A DNA stretch of 64,000 nt from Sorghum bicolor (lineage: Eukaryota; Streptophyta; Magnoliopsida; Poales; Poaceae). Position 1 is the first letter of the stretch. Each line of letters starts with the position of its first letter. The translations under genes were made by a program, and so were the position numbers. The stretch lies in contig NC_012879.2 in the NCBI RefSeq assembly GCF_000003195.3, positions 24,100,017-24,164,016 of the forward strand. The letters are read 5' to 3'. Below are positions 23,933 through 34,227 of this stretch, in pieces. The notes beneath the pieces are model-generated. The model was not told the DNA's origin. It saw nothing but the letters and a program-made list of their open reading frames with translations, and made no database searches.

Positions 23933-25150
23933 TGTTGACGGTTCTTAAGTATCAATTTTAATTATCAAATAAACAAGAGAAAGGACCAATATGCAAACAA
24001 CACCTAAAATTAGGGTTTGATCTGACAGAATTCCACAAGTTTTGTTGTTTATCTGTTTATGCAGGGGGTTATCAGGAAATAAGGAAGAAAGGCCCACATG
24101 TCGGGATTACATAGAGATATCAACGCACCGCGCAATTTTCTACCATCTAGAAGACTCCAGAAGCCACGGTAACAAAGCGGAGGCCGAACGGGGCCTGGCC
24201 CAGCGCGCCCGCCCTGAGGACCATGGCGCCCGCCCCCTCTTGGACTCCAATCGGGACTCTTTTCACGGACCAAGCTCCACCGACCTAAAGGATCAAGAAT
24301 AATCGTCCAATCAATGTCGGTTTGATCCAACGGCTCACGTTCACTTGAGAGGACTATAAAACCAGACCCCCTGGCCCCTGGAGGAGACAAGTTCATCATA
24401 GAGTTGAGAGGAGCCCTCGAAGGAATACCTCTCCTCTAAATAGACTTAGGGCTTAGCATCCAATGTGAGTAGAATTAGATCTTCTAGTTTCTACTAGATT
24501 GAGAGAGATAGAGTGGAGGTGTAGATCAAAGGAAGCCTGGCCTGTCAGTGTCTACTCCGAGATTGTACCTGCGGGATCAAGTTCTCCTAACCAGAAGCTT
24601 GCTCCTAGGATTCTTCAGTATTTCGGCTTCTAAATTCTAGTAAGTTCTTGTTTTATTGTTCTTTGGTTTATGAGTTTACTTTAATCTCTTCGCGTAGAGT
24701 TTAGAGTAATCATCTCTAGCGTAGACATGGTGTTTGGGCTAGGATACTCATAGATATTCCCTAACTAGCTAGACCATGGTAGTAGCGAGGAACGTGACAT
24801 TTCCGAGTTACCTTTGCAAACCATATCTCGTTAGCAGAAAGGATAGGGTTTATAGGTGTAGGTTGAACATCCTCTGTGGTGTCTAGATTCCGTAAGCTTC
24901 CCCAATAGAACAGTAGATCATCCTTACCAAGGTTGGAAAGAGATTACGGTTGTAGTCTTCTCTATTTATCACTCACATCGAGAAACATTCTTTGTAGCTT
25001 AAAGGTTAGTAGTAATAGACCAGGTTAGTCAGATGCACTCTTTTCCTAGTGGTAAAAAATACGATACTCTGGATAACCTCCCGGGTGAAGTGCTCACCGA
25101 TATCCGTGCGCTTGCGGATCCATTCCTTATTGCGTTCCCAAATATCAACA
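23933..25150 (+). repeat. 5' LTR of element F (1,218 bp, shared)
   Basis: TGTTGACGGTTCTTAAG to AAATATCAACA. TATAAA at 24355-24360 follows GC-rich boxes at 24203-24214 and 24225-24236. It matches 32042-33275 with numerous substitutions and small indels. Confidence 0.92.
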
Positions 25151-25158
25151 AGCATTTC

Positions 25159-25176
25159 TGGCGCCGTTGCCGGGGA
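25159..25176 (+). promoter_or_regulatory. Primer-binding site of element F (tRNA-Asp type)
   Basis: TGGCGCCGTTGCCGGGGA, 8 bp after the LTR, complementary to the tRNA-Asp 3' end. This primer choice is characteristic of the Athila group. Confidence 0.9.
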
Positions 25177-25282
25177 GAAAGACGGTTGCTGAGATAACCT
25201 GTGTCTTGCTATTAGCTTGTATCTATACTTTTATCTTTTCTTATCTTTTATATCCTTTATTTAATTTCTTTACTCTTACCCT

Positions 25283-28200
25283 ATGGAAAACCAAAACTCT
25301 AAATCGATCCATGAGTCTGCAATCCCTTTAGCAACTGACCTTTTACCATGGGAATCATCACAACCTATCCAAACATCCCAGTATAAGTTAAGTTCTAGGT
25401 TGATTGCCATGATTCAAAACCTATCTTTTTCGGGAAAGGAAGACGAAAACCCTTACCTTCATATTAGAGATTTTGAGCAAACATGTGATTGTCTTCGCAT
25501 TGAAGGCATTTCTGATAAGACTTTACGTTGGAAGCTTTTTCCTTTTTCTCTAAGGGGAGAAGCTAGACAATGGTACAGTCAGAAGGTAAGTCAACAACAA
25601 GGTGAATGGGGAGTCTTACGAGCCAACTTTTGTCTAGATTTCTATTCCCTTGACCGTATAGCCGACCTTAGACTCGAAGTCCTATCTTTTAAACAAAAAG
25701 ATAATGAAACTTTGGGAAAATCCTGGAAACGTTTTTCTGATCTTTTAGAATCTGGTCCAAACCTTAATCTTGAAGACCCTGTTCTTTTATTTCACTTTTT
25801 TCGAGGTCTTCAGAAAAATCACAAACAAATGCTGCACACAATGTCTAGAGGTTCTTTCTTTCGCATCCCTGCTGATAAAGCAAGAGTGATCCTAGATAGA
25901 ATCCTAGAAGCTGAGATGGATAATACCCTTCATGATGAAACCTACGAAGCCGAAGTAGACACTCTGTCAAATTCTTCATCTACTTTAGCTATCCCAAGTT
26001 GTGAGCCACAAGAGGAAGAAATTTCACCACCGGACTTCATGCTGGATATAGAATCTGATCTTTTTGCCGATTTTGGAAATATTTCAAACTACCATTCTAT
26101 TGACAAACCCCAAAACGGCCAGTTTAGCATTTATTTACCAAGTGAATATCAATTGAGAGAGCTTATCTCAGTAATGAGTAGCGAATGGTTGGAGGAATCA
26201 GAGCTTTCCTCTGATGTGATCCGTTTGGACACACCCTCTATAACTATACGTTGTGCTTATAATTCTGATCGATTTAATGCTCTTTATAATCCTGTTGTGG
26301 GGATCAACATTATGTCTGAATCTTTTGCACTTAAACTATTTAAAAATCTTGTCTTAACCCCCACAACAAAGATCATAAAGGAATCTTCGGGACGATTAGT
26401 CCCCAGTCTTGGAATTATTAATGTCCTACCTCTTACGGTAGAAGGCTCCATGGTTCATTTGAACTTCTATATCTTTGATACATGGGACTTCGACCTGTTA
26501 ATAGGACAACCTTTTAGAAGACTCCTTTATGAAGGTCATACTGGAAAGCTACACATTTCTTTTGGAAAAACTTTTCAATTCCCTATGATAATTTCACACT
26601 CCTTAAATAATAAGGCCGAGTCATATCTTTTGCCTGATCCTATGGAGGAAGTAAAGGCTGCATCTCTAGAGCTTTTAGATGAATCAGACTTAGAAGACGA
26701 AACTCCTTTCTTCACAAAAGAAGAAGACAAACCTTCTGAGCCTGAACAATTAAACGAGTTTGCAGAAACACCTAGACCCCCCATAGAACTTAAAACTTTA
26801 CCACCCGGTCTTACCTATGCTTTCCTAAACAATAATCCAGAGTTCCCTGTGATCATTAGCGATAAACTCACTCAGGATCAAACTTTGCGATTAATGACCA
26901 TTCTTGAGAAACATCACTCAGTATTCGGCTACTCACTTCAAGATCTTACAGGAATCAGTCCTATGATTTGTACCCATCGTATTCCAATAGATCCTTCTGT
27001 TACACCCTCTCGAGAACCCCAACGTAGACTTAACAACACTATGAGAGAGGTAGTTAAAAAGGAAGTTATAAAGTTGCTGCATGCAGGGATTATATATCCT
27101 GTGCCGCACAGTGAGTGGGTGAGCCCAGTCCAAGTTGTGCCCAAAAAGGGAGGCATGACAGTTATTATGAATGAAAAGAATGAGCTAATTCCGCAACGCA
27201 CCGTCACAGGATGGCGGATGTGCATAGACTATAGAAAACTAAACAAAGCCACGAGAAAAGATCACTTTCCTTTACCTTTTATAGATGAGATGCTAGAGCG
27301 GTTAGCAAACCATTCATTCTTCTGTTTCTTAGATGGATATTCAGGGTATTATCAAATCCCGATCCATCCTGATGATCAAAGCAAAACCACTTTTACATGC
27401 CCTTATGGAACTTATGCTTACCGTAGAATGTCTTTCGGGTTATGTAATGCACCAGCTTCTTTTCAAAGATGCATGATGTCTATATTTTCTGATATGATTG
27501 AAGAGATTATGGAAGTTTTCATGGATGATTTCTCTGTTTATGGAAAAACTTTTGATAGTTGTCTTGAAAACTTAGACAAGGTTTTGCAAAGATGTGAAGA
27601 AAAGCACTTAATCCTTAATTGGGAAAAATGTCATTTTATGGTTAGGGAAGGAATAGTGCTAGGACACTTAGTGTCTGAAAGAGGTATTGAGGTAGACAAA
27701 GCTAAAATTGAAGTAATTGAACAACTACCTCCACCTGTGAACATAAAAGGAATTCTAAGCTTTCTTGGCCATGCTGGTTTTTATCGTAGATTCATAAAAG
27801 ATTTTTCATTTATTGCTAGACTACTTACTCTTTTGCTAGCCAAGGATGCTCCTTTCGAATTTGATGATGCATGTCTAACATCTTTCAATTTATTAAAGAA
27901 AGCACTCATCTCTGCACCAATCATTCAACCCCCTGATTGGTCGTTGCCTTTTGAAATTATGTGTGATGCTAGTGATTATGCTGTGGGGGCAGTATTGGGG
28001 CAAACTAAAGATAAGAAGCATCATGCAATTGCTTATGCTAGTAAAACTTTGACAGGAGCTCAATTTAACTATGCAACCACTGAAAAAGAGCTTCTGGCTG
28101 TTGTCTTTGCCATAGATAAATTTAGATCTTATTTAGTTGGAGCTAAAATAATTGTTTACACTGATCATGCTGCACTAAAATATTTGCTCACTAAAAAAGA

Positions 28201-29473
28201 TGCTAAACCTCGCCTGATTAGATGGATTTTATTACTCCGAGAATTTGACTTAGAAATAAAAGATAAAAAGGGAGTAGAAAATTCTGTTGCTGATCACCTA
28301 TCTAGAATGTATTTTAAGAGTCCACAGGAAACCCCAATCAATGATTCACTCCGGGACGTCATGCTCTACGGGATTAACAGGTCTGACCCCTGGTATGCAG
28401 ATATTGTTAATTTTATGGTTTCAGGGTATGTACCACCAGAAGCAAACAAGAAGAAGCTTATTCAAGAAAGTCGTTCACATATATGGGATGAGCCATATCT
28501 CTTCCGAGTATGCTCTGACGGCTTACTCAGGAGATGTATGACCACTGAAGAAGGATGGAAGATCATCGACAGATGTCATTCATCACCATATGGAGGTCAC
28601 TATGGAGCATTCCGTACACATTCAAAGATCTGGCAGTGTGGATTCTACTGGCCTACAATGTATGAAGACACGAAGCAATATATCAGAAGATGTGGGCCAT
28701 GTCAAAGGCACGGAAACATAAATACAAGGGATGCAATGCCACTCACCAACAACCTTCAGATTGAGCTCTTTGATGTCTGGGGAATAGACTATATGGGTCC
28801 ATTTCCTCCATCAAAGAAGTGTGAGTACATTTTGGTGGCGGTTGACTATGTCTCCAAGTGGGTAGAAGCATTACCTTGCAAGCATGCCGACAACGTCAGT
28901 TCAAAGAGGATGTTTGAAGAAATTATATTTCCAAGATTTGGAGTCCCCAGAGTAGTGATAAGTGATGGAGGAGCACGCTTCATCGACAAACGCTTCAAGC
29001 AATATCTATCAAGACATGGAATCCGTCACAACATCGCTACCCCTTATCATCCTCAGACAAGTGGCCAAGCAGAGACTTCCAACAAACAAATCAAGAATAT
29101 TCTTCAGAAGACAGTAAATGAAATGGGAACAGCGTGGAAAGACAAGTTACCCGATGCACTCTGGGCATACCGGACAGCATACAATACCCCAATTGGAATG
29201 TCTCCATACCAATTGGTGTACGGGAAGACTTGCCATCTACCTGTTGAACTAGAATTCAAAGCACACTGGGCCATAAAGAGATGGAATATGGACCTAGATG
29301 TTGCTGGAGATTATAGAAGAATGAAATTATCAGAATTGGAAGAATGGCGAGAGAAGGCATATCACAATTCAAAGATCTACAAAGAAAGAGTCAAGAGGTG
29401 GCATGACAAGAGAATCAAGAAGAAGAAGTTCACACCCGGAGATAAGGTATTACTTTTTAATTCCAGGGTATAG
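25283..29473 (+). CDS. gag-pol: Gag-Pol polyprotein of element F (Athila), 1,396 codons
   Basis: One open frame. Gag has the retrotransposon Gag core ([14 protein letters not shown] near residue 93) but no CCHC zinc knuckle that I can see. The protease-like region keeps [10 protein letters not shown] but has NPVVGINIM where D-[ST]-G is expected, so catalysis looks lost. RT spans about residues 580-800 with [13 protein letters not shown] and the active site FMDDFSVYG (about 746). RNase H has [15 protein letters not shown] and [10 protein letters not shown]. Integrase has an H-H-C-C zinc site (about 1105-1140) and D-D-E residues (GIDYMGP, ISDGG, QAETSN). The frame starts 107 bp after the PBS, the first ATG in good register with Gag. 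It ends at TAG 29471-29473, inside the integrase C-terminal domain, with about 68 more codons in frame after it. Confidence 0.92.
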   Translation: MENQNSKSIHESAIPLATDLLPWESSQPIQTSQYKLSSRLIAMIQNLSFSGKEDENPYLHIRDFEQTCDCLRIEGISDKTLRWKLFPFSLRGEARQWYSQKVSQQQGEWGVLRANFCLDFYSLDRIADLRLEVLSFKQKDNETLGKSWKRFSDLLESGPNLNLEDPVLLFHFFRGLQKNHKQMLHTMSRGSFFRIPADKARVILDRILEAEMDNTLHDETYEAEVDTLSNSSSTLAIPSCEPQEEEISPPDFMLDIESDLFADFGNISNYHSIDKPQNGQFSIYLPSEYQLRELISVMSSEWLEESELSSDVIRLDTPSITIRCAYNSDRFNALYNPVVGINIMSESFALKLFKNLVLTPTTKIIKESSGRLVPSLGIINVLPLTVEGSMVHLNFYIFDTWDFDLLIGQPFRRLLYEGHTGKLHISFGKTFQFPMIISHSLNNKAESYLLPDPMEEVKAASLELLDESDLEDETPFFTKEEDKPSEPEQLNEFAETPRPPIELKTLPPGLTYAFLNNNPEFPVIISDKLTQDQTLRLMTILEKHHSVFGYSLQDLTGISPMICTHRIPIDPSVTPSREPQRRLNNTMREVVKKEVIKLLHAGIIYPVPHSEWVSPVQVVPKKGGMTVIMNEKNELIPQRTVTGWRMCIDYRKLNKATRKDHFPLPFIDEMLERLANHSFFCFLDGYSGYYQIPIHPDDQSKTTFTCPYGTYAYRRMSFGLCNAPASFQRCMMSIFSDMIEEIMEVFMDDFSVYGKTFDSCLENLDKVLQRCEEKHLILNWEKCHFMVREGIVLGHLVSERGIEVDKAKIEVIEQLPPPVNIKGILSFLGHAGFYRRFIKDFSFIARLLTLLLAKDAPFEFDDACLTSFNLLKKALISAPIIQPPDWSLPFEIMCDASDYAVGAVLGQTKDKKHHAIAYASKTLTGAQFNYATTEKELLAVVFAIDKFRSYLVGAKIIVYTDHAALKYLLTKKDAKPRLIRWILLLREFDLEIKDKKGVENSVADHLSRMYFKSPQETPINDSLRDVMLYGINRSDPWYADIVNFMVSGYVPPEANKKKLIQESRSHIWDEPYLFRVCSDGLLRRCMTTEEGWKIIDRCHSSPYGGHYGAFRTHSKIWQCGFYWPTMYEDTKQYIRRCGPCQRHGNINTRDAMPLTNNLQIELFDVWGIDYMGPFPPSKKCEYILVAVDYVSKWVEALPCKHADNVSSKRMFEEIIFPRFGVPRVVISDGGARFIDKRFKQYLSRHGIRHNIATPYHPQTSGQAETSNKQIKNILQKTVNEMGTAWKDKLPDALWAYRTAYNTPIGMSPYQLVYGKTCHLPVELEFKAHWAIKRWNMDLDVAGDYRRMKLSELEEWREKAYHNSKIYKERVKRWHDKRIKKKKFTPGDKVLLFNSRV

Positions 29474-29679
29474 CTTTTTGGGCATGGAAAACTCCGGAGC
29501 AAATGGGAAGGACCATTCAAGGTAATCAATTCATCATCCCACGGAGCTATCACACTTCAAAACAGCGAAGGTACGTTATTCAAGGTAAATGGTCAACGTC
29601 TTAAATTATTTTTAGAGCCCAATGAGGAATTTGAAGAAATAGACGTAGTCCATTTTTACCTTCCCATGGAGAATTAGAG
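29474..29679 (+). pseudogene. Integrase C-terminal tail of element F beyond the stop
   Basis: The same frame stays open after the TAG to 29679. It encodes the usual end of the integrase C-terminal domain (GKLRSKWEGPFKVI motif). The stop therefore looks like a recent nonsense change or a read-through point rather than the ancestral end. Confidence 0.75.
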
Positions 29680-30107
29680 CCCGACACTTTTGGTCTGATG
29701 GTTTTGGGGCATATATATATTTTTCTAAATAATTTCGCATCTAGAAACGTGCTCGGAGAAGTGGGCCCACAGAGGGGCCAGAGAGAGGGCGGGCGCCAAG
29801 GTCAAGTGGGCGGGCGCCCAGCCCCTGTTCCCCCTCGGTCCCGACTTTCTCTGTTATGGAAAATGCACTTAGGGTGATCCGAATAATCCCTCGGATGGAA
29901 AGTTTCGCACGCACATCGACGGGAGCAACCCGAACAACCCATAGAGGCATCCTTTTGACCCCTATATAAACAGACCCCTGACCTCAGTTTTCAAACACCA
30001 AGCCACCAAGCTTTCTCTCCTTCAATTAGAGCTTGATTAGCTCTCCTTTAATTAGAGCTTAATTAGCTCTACTTCAATTAAAATTTTATTAGTTCCTTGC
30101 TACTCCA
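29680..30107 (+). promoter_or_regulatory. Leader and putative internal promoter of ORF2 in element F
   Basis: CCTATATAAACAG (TATATAAA 29963-29970) lies about 140 bp before the ORF2 ATG. It is preceded by two GC-rich 12-mers (29787-29798 and 29808-29819) spaced like the paired boxes in the A and F LTRs but in inverted orientation. A short repeated AT-rich segment follows the TATA box. This looks like a separate promoter for ORF2. Confidence 0.5.
30018..30096 (+). repeat. Three imperfect ~26-bp repeats in the ORF2 leader
   Basis: Repeats are built on CAATTAGAGCTTGATTAGCT, TAATTAGAGCTTAATTAGCT and a third diverged copy CAATTAAAATTTTATTAG. They sit between the TATA box and the ORF2 ATG. Confidence 0.75.
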
Positions 30108-30737
30108 ATGGCCGACAAGTACCACGACGATTGGGAAGTCGTCCCCTTCAACCTCAACATGGAGCCAGTGGAAGACCCCGATGCCCGTGCTCTCGTCCCG
30201 GCCAACACAGAGCGTCAGCTAGAAGCCATGCCATTACGTCAACGCAGCTCCGCCCAATCTTACCATGCTCAACCAGTTCTCACCGCACCACCACAACCCC
30301 TACTCCTCAAAGGACCATCATCCAAGACGAAGACCCCTATCAAGGTGCCAATCGGCACAAGGATCCTTCCACCTAGACCCAATGAGAGGGTCGTTGGAGT
30401 CAAGACCAACCGGAGCGACGAGATCAGCAGCGTACGCTACACTTCAGAGGAGGAAAGGCCTTACTTTGAAGGGATTAGAGCAGCCAAAGTCCGTTTCATC
30501 CCTCCAAAGGCAGCCCCGAAGCATGCTCTCAACGCTTTTGAGACACCTCCCAAGCGTCGCAAGACTATAATGGATATTGATGAGGAAGTTCGCAGGCTAG
30601 ATAGAATTATCATAGACCTCCAGTCCTCAATTAATTCCCTCACTAGGCAGCTCTCTAACCACAACACCATTATACTAGGCCTTAGGCAGGATCTTGCCAG
30701 TGCCAACAAGAAGATCAAGGAATTAGAGCGCCGCTAA
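30108..30737 (+). CDS. ORF2 of element F, 209 aa, coiled-coil protein of unknown function
   Basis: An intact frame in the place where Athila elements often keep an env-like gene. I see no signal peptide and no membrane segment, so it does not look like an envelope protein. The N-terminal part is Pro-rich and acidic. A basic stretch PPKRRKT (about residue 147) could be a nuclear localisation signal. The last 55 residues are heptad-like (EEVRRLDRIIIDLQSSINSL, then QLSNHNTIILGLRQDL), predicting a coiled coil. It has its own TATA-like leader. I do not recognise the family. The intact frame in an element with a damaged protease motif suggests recent use or chance survival. Confidence 0.7.
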   Translation: MADKYHDDWEVVPFNLNMEPVEDPDARALVPANTERQLEAMPLRQRSSAQSYHAQPVLTAPPQPLLLKGPSSKTKTPIKVPIGTRILPPRPNERVVGVKTNRSDEISSVRYTSEEERPYFEGIRAAKVRFIPPKAAPKHALNAFETPPKRRKTIMDIDEEVRRLDRIIIDLQSSINSLTRQLSNHNTIILGLRQDLASANKKIKELERR

Positions 30738-32026
30738 GTTATCTAGATTAGACCTTGAGGCAATGCATCTTAGTCATCTATCTTTAAATTCGGTTTAAGT
30801 TTGCTATTATTATTAGTTTGCTATCAGTTTGTTATCAGTCTTTTGTACTAAATGCCTCAATATCAATAAAGAGTACTACTATTATTATTATTATGTCTTG
30901 TGTGTCTCTACTTTATTTTTGTGCAAGAAAGCAGAAAACAAGTATGGGGGAGATCCCTCAACATGCCAAACACACTCCGACTACACCACTCCACGATTCA
31001 GGTACACACTCTGCACACTTTACTTCATACATACATTTATTTTGAATTATGCAGATTACTGTTTCCGACATGATAAAATAAAAAGATTAAAATATTTCTA
31101 ATCATGATTAATCTCAATCTGTGATATTTCCTGAAAACTTACAATTATTATAAAATCATTTTAAAACCCTGTGTTACTTAAGTCAATATGGAATATGTGA
31201 TGGTAGAGTATGAGTTTCTTATTCTTGATATCATTGTTGCTTGGAGAATTTATTTCAAAATATTCAAAATTCTAGCTGCCATCCTCAGTGTTTTATATGC
31301 CTGATAAAAATAAAAATATTAATTATGATTATAAAAGCTATCTACTCTGTATTGAGTTTGTTCAAAATGAGTTAGACCCTTGTTGAGAGATTTATCATGC
31401 TCCCAAGATCAAGACACTATTTCAGTAAGATTCACTCTTCCGAAGTATTATTGCATTAGAGGCATGGGCTATGCAAAAATAAAAATATTTCGAGGAAATA
31501 AAAAGGAGCAAGTGCTCGACAACCTCGCAGAAAAAAATGGACAAGTGTCCGGTAGTAGAATTAGGGGTACCTCGGTATCCACTTAAAAAAATGATAGCCC
31601 ATGGTCCCTCTAATAAGCAATATGCCAGCAAGAGTTGACAAAGTTTTTAATTTTCAAAGTCTTTGATCTAAGAGTATGACATTCCCCTCCTCGGATTCCG
31701 TTTTGATCAGGCAATAAATGCAAAGTAAGTATGCTTGAGAATTTTTGCAAAATAAAACAGCCTCAGTGAGATCTATATAAAAGATAACGAGTGATCTGAG
31801 AGAACCTATGAGGATAAAAAGGTATGCTAACTTTCTTTCAAAAATATACAAAAACTCCAAGTGACAGGATCGAGAAGAAAGGATCTTTACTCTTAATCAT
31901 AAACTTCCCTGACTATGGTACACAGTGGAATTTTAACACCCTGCAATTATATAAAGAGAATGCTTTAAAATGTTTACCCCAGATATTGTTCTTAACCATC
32001 CTTTTCTCGAGGACGAGTAAAAGCCT
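30738..32026 (+). other. 3' untranslated region of element F
   Basis: AT-rich and non-coding. It contains an internal polypurine-like copy AAGTATGGGGGAGA (30940-30953), 1.1 kb before the terminal one. Short frames here show no motif. Confidence 0.6.
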
Positions 32027-32041
32027 AAGTATGGGGGTATT
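32027..32041 (+). other. Polypurine tract of element F
   Basis: AAGTATGGGGGTATT directly abuts the 3' LTR. The same 15-mer stands before the LTR at 23933. Confidence 0.8.
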
Positions 32042-33275
32042 TGTTGACGGTTCTTAAGTATCAATTTTAATTATCAAATAAACAAGAGAATGGACCAATA
32101 TGCAACCATCACCTAGAATTAGGGTTTGATCTGAAAGAATTCCACGAGTTTTGTGGTTTATCTATTTCTGCAGGGGGTTATCAGGAAATAAGGAAGAAAG
32201 GCCCACATGTCGGGATTAAATAGAGATATCAACGCACCGCGCAATTTTACTTCATCTAGAAGACTCCAGAAGCCACGAGACCGAAGCGGAGGCAAAACTG
32301 GGCCAGGCCCAGGGCGCCCGCCCTGGAAGGCTGGGCGCCCGCCCCCTGCTGGAGCCAAATCAGGACTCTTTTGTTCGGGATATTCCACCGACCTATTGGA
32401 TCAAGAAAAACATAGTACCACCTCGGCTATCGACCCAAAAACGCATAGAAGGGGAGGACTATATAAGCAAGGCCCCCCTGGCCCCTGGAGAAGACATGAA
32501 GAAATTATCATAGAGACTGAGGGGTGCCCTCGAAGGAAAAGCTCTTCTCTAATTAATATTTCTTTTTAGGCTTAGCAATCAATGTAAGGTAGAAATAGAT
32601 CTTCTAGTTTCTACTAGATTGAGAGAGATAGAGTGGAGGTGTAGAGTGGAGGATGCCCGGCCTGTCAATGTCTACTCCAAGCTTGTACCTGCGGTATCAA
32701 GTTCTCCTAACCCGAAGCTTGCTCCTAGGATTCTTCAGTAATTCGACTTCTAAATTCTAGTAAGTTCTTGTTTTATTGTTCTTATGGTTTATGAGTTTAC
32801 TTTAATCTCTTCGCGTAGAGTTTAGAGTAATCATTGCTAGCGTAAACGTGGTGTTTAGGCTGGGGTACTCATAGATATTCCCTGACTAGCTGGACCGTGG
32901 TAGTAGTGAGGAACGTGACAATTCCGAGCTACCTTTGTAGATCACATCTCGTTAGCAGGAAGGATAGGGTTTATAGGTGTGGGTTGAACATCCTCTGTGG
33001 TGTCTAGATTCCGTTAGCCTCCCCATTAGAATAGTAGATCATCCTTACCAAGGTTAGAAGGAGACTACGGTTGCAGTCTTCTCTATTTATCACTCACATC
33101 GAAAGACATTCTTTGTGCCTAAAGGTTAGTCGTAATAGACCGGTTAGTCAGATGCACTCTTTCTCCTAGCGGTAAAAAAATAAATACGATACTCTGGATA
33201 ACCTCCCGGGTGAAGTGCTCACCGATATCCGTGCGCTTGCGGATCAATTCCTTATTGCGTTCCCAAATATCAACA
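32042..33275 (+). repeat. 3' LTR of element F (1,234 bp)
   Basis: TGTTGACGGTTCTTAAG to AAATATCAACA. Paired GC-rich 12-mers lie at 32312-32323 and 32333-32344. It directly abuts sequence assigned to the 5' LTR of element E. Confidence 0.92.
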
Positions 33276-33518
33276 ACGTCAACTCTTATTAGAACTTTAG
33301 ACATGAAAGGATACATGAATACCCGCTAGTCTAGGGTTTTAACTGACAATTTCTATAAGTTTTGCATGTTTCGTATTTCCCAGAGATTATTCCAGAAAAA
33401 CGTAAAAGAAGGATTAGAGTGCATAATTATCACGAAACTTATCTGCGATGGAAAATATCGTCATCAGGCTCACGAAGGGTCTAGAAGTCACCCAAAGGAA
33501 CGAGACCCACAGAGGAGA

Positions 33519-33540
33519 GGTGGGGCCGGCCGGCCCCACC
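33519..33540. repeat. Perfect 22-bp GC-rich palindrome
   Basis: Each half is GGTGGGGCCGG followed by its exact reverse complement, with no spacer. It lies in the U3 part of the E LTR, upstream of the TATATAAG at 45702-45709 once C is removed. Confidence 0.85.
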
Positions 33541-33714
33541 CTAGGGCCGGTCGGTGCCCTATTTCGCCCGATGGCCGCCGCCTTATGGAGTCTTCCTCCT
33601 ACGCCTCCTTGGAAGCCAAGCAAAAAGTATCCCTCCATCGATTTTAAGTTAGTTTGAACCGACGGTGCACACAAGTTGAAGACCCGGATCGCTGACGTGG
33701 CAGTTCCTTGCCCC

Positions 33715-33719
33715 CTACT
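33715..33719. repeat. Target-site duplication of element C, left copy (CTACT)
   Basis: CTACT precedes the 5' LTR and is repeated exactly at 45686-45690 after the 3' LTR. Confidence 0.95.
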
Positions 33720-34179
33720 TGTGGGGGTATAAACCCCTATACCCTTACGGCTAGACTTCGGCCAGAAGGCTTGGTCCATTACGAGACGAGTTCAAGGCTT
33801 GATCCGACAACCTGGAGTTTCGCGCAAGGAAACAAGATGTGGAGATCAAGCAGGATTCTAGTCGGTTAGAATAGGAATTGACATCGAATTATCCATGGCA
33901 ATTGTAACCGACTAGGATTAGTTTCCAGATCTGTAACCCTGCCCTCCAGACTATATAAGGAGGGGCAAGGGACCCCCCTAGGACATCATATTCTCTCAAC
34001 ACAAATCAATACAACCAGACGCAGGACGTAGGTATTACGCCAACTCGGCGGCCGAACCTGGATAAAAAGCTTGTCCGAGTCTTGCGTCACCATCGAGTTC
34101 GTAGTTTGCGCACCGTCTACCGATAAACTACTACCGTGGGTATACCCCAAGGTAGACTGCCAACTAGCTTTCGTCGACA
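33720..34179 (+). repeat. 5' LTR of element C (460 bp)
   Basis: Starts TGTGGGGGTATAAACC and ends TTTCGTCGACA. A 7-bp hairpin lies at 33725-33744, and TATATAAGG at 33952-33960 is the promoter TATA. It differs from the 3' LTR at two positions (near 34121 and 34162). Confidence 0.96.
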
Positions 34180-34180
34180 G

Positions 34181-34198
34181 TGGCGCGCCAGGTAGGGG
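34181..34198 (+). promoter_or_regulatory. Primer-binding site of element C
   Basis: TGGCGCGCCAGGTAGGGG one base after the LTR. The identical 18-mer is at 48535 in D. I associate it with tRNA-Arg in grass gypsy elements; that assignment is from memory. Confidence 0.85.
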
Positions 34199-34227
34199 GT
34201 GTGCGTGCAACTTTTCCGGCGAACAAG

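Larger units (their letters stand above)
23933..33275 (+). mobile_element. Element F: near-complete Athila-lineage element
   Basis: 5' LTR, tRNA-Asp PBS, one long gag-pol frame, a second ORF in the env position, polypurine tract and 3' LTR occur in canonical order over 9.3 kb. The left LTR is preceded by another element tail rather than a target duplication, so LTR-internal-LTR units are in tandem and share an LTR. No matching TSD was found. Confidence 0.9.
33276..33719 (+). repeat. 5' LTR of element E, left part
   Basis: This joins 45691-46520 after removal of element C. The start near 33277 reads CGTCAACTC, where a TG-type start would be expected, so the exact edge is uncertain. Includes a 22-bp palindrome at 33519-33540. 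Confidence 0.7.
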
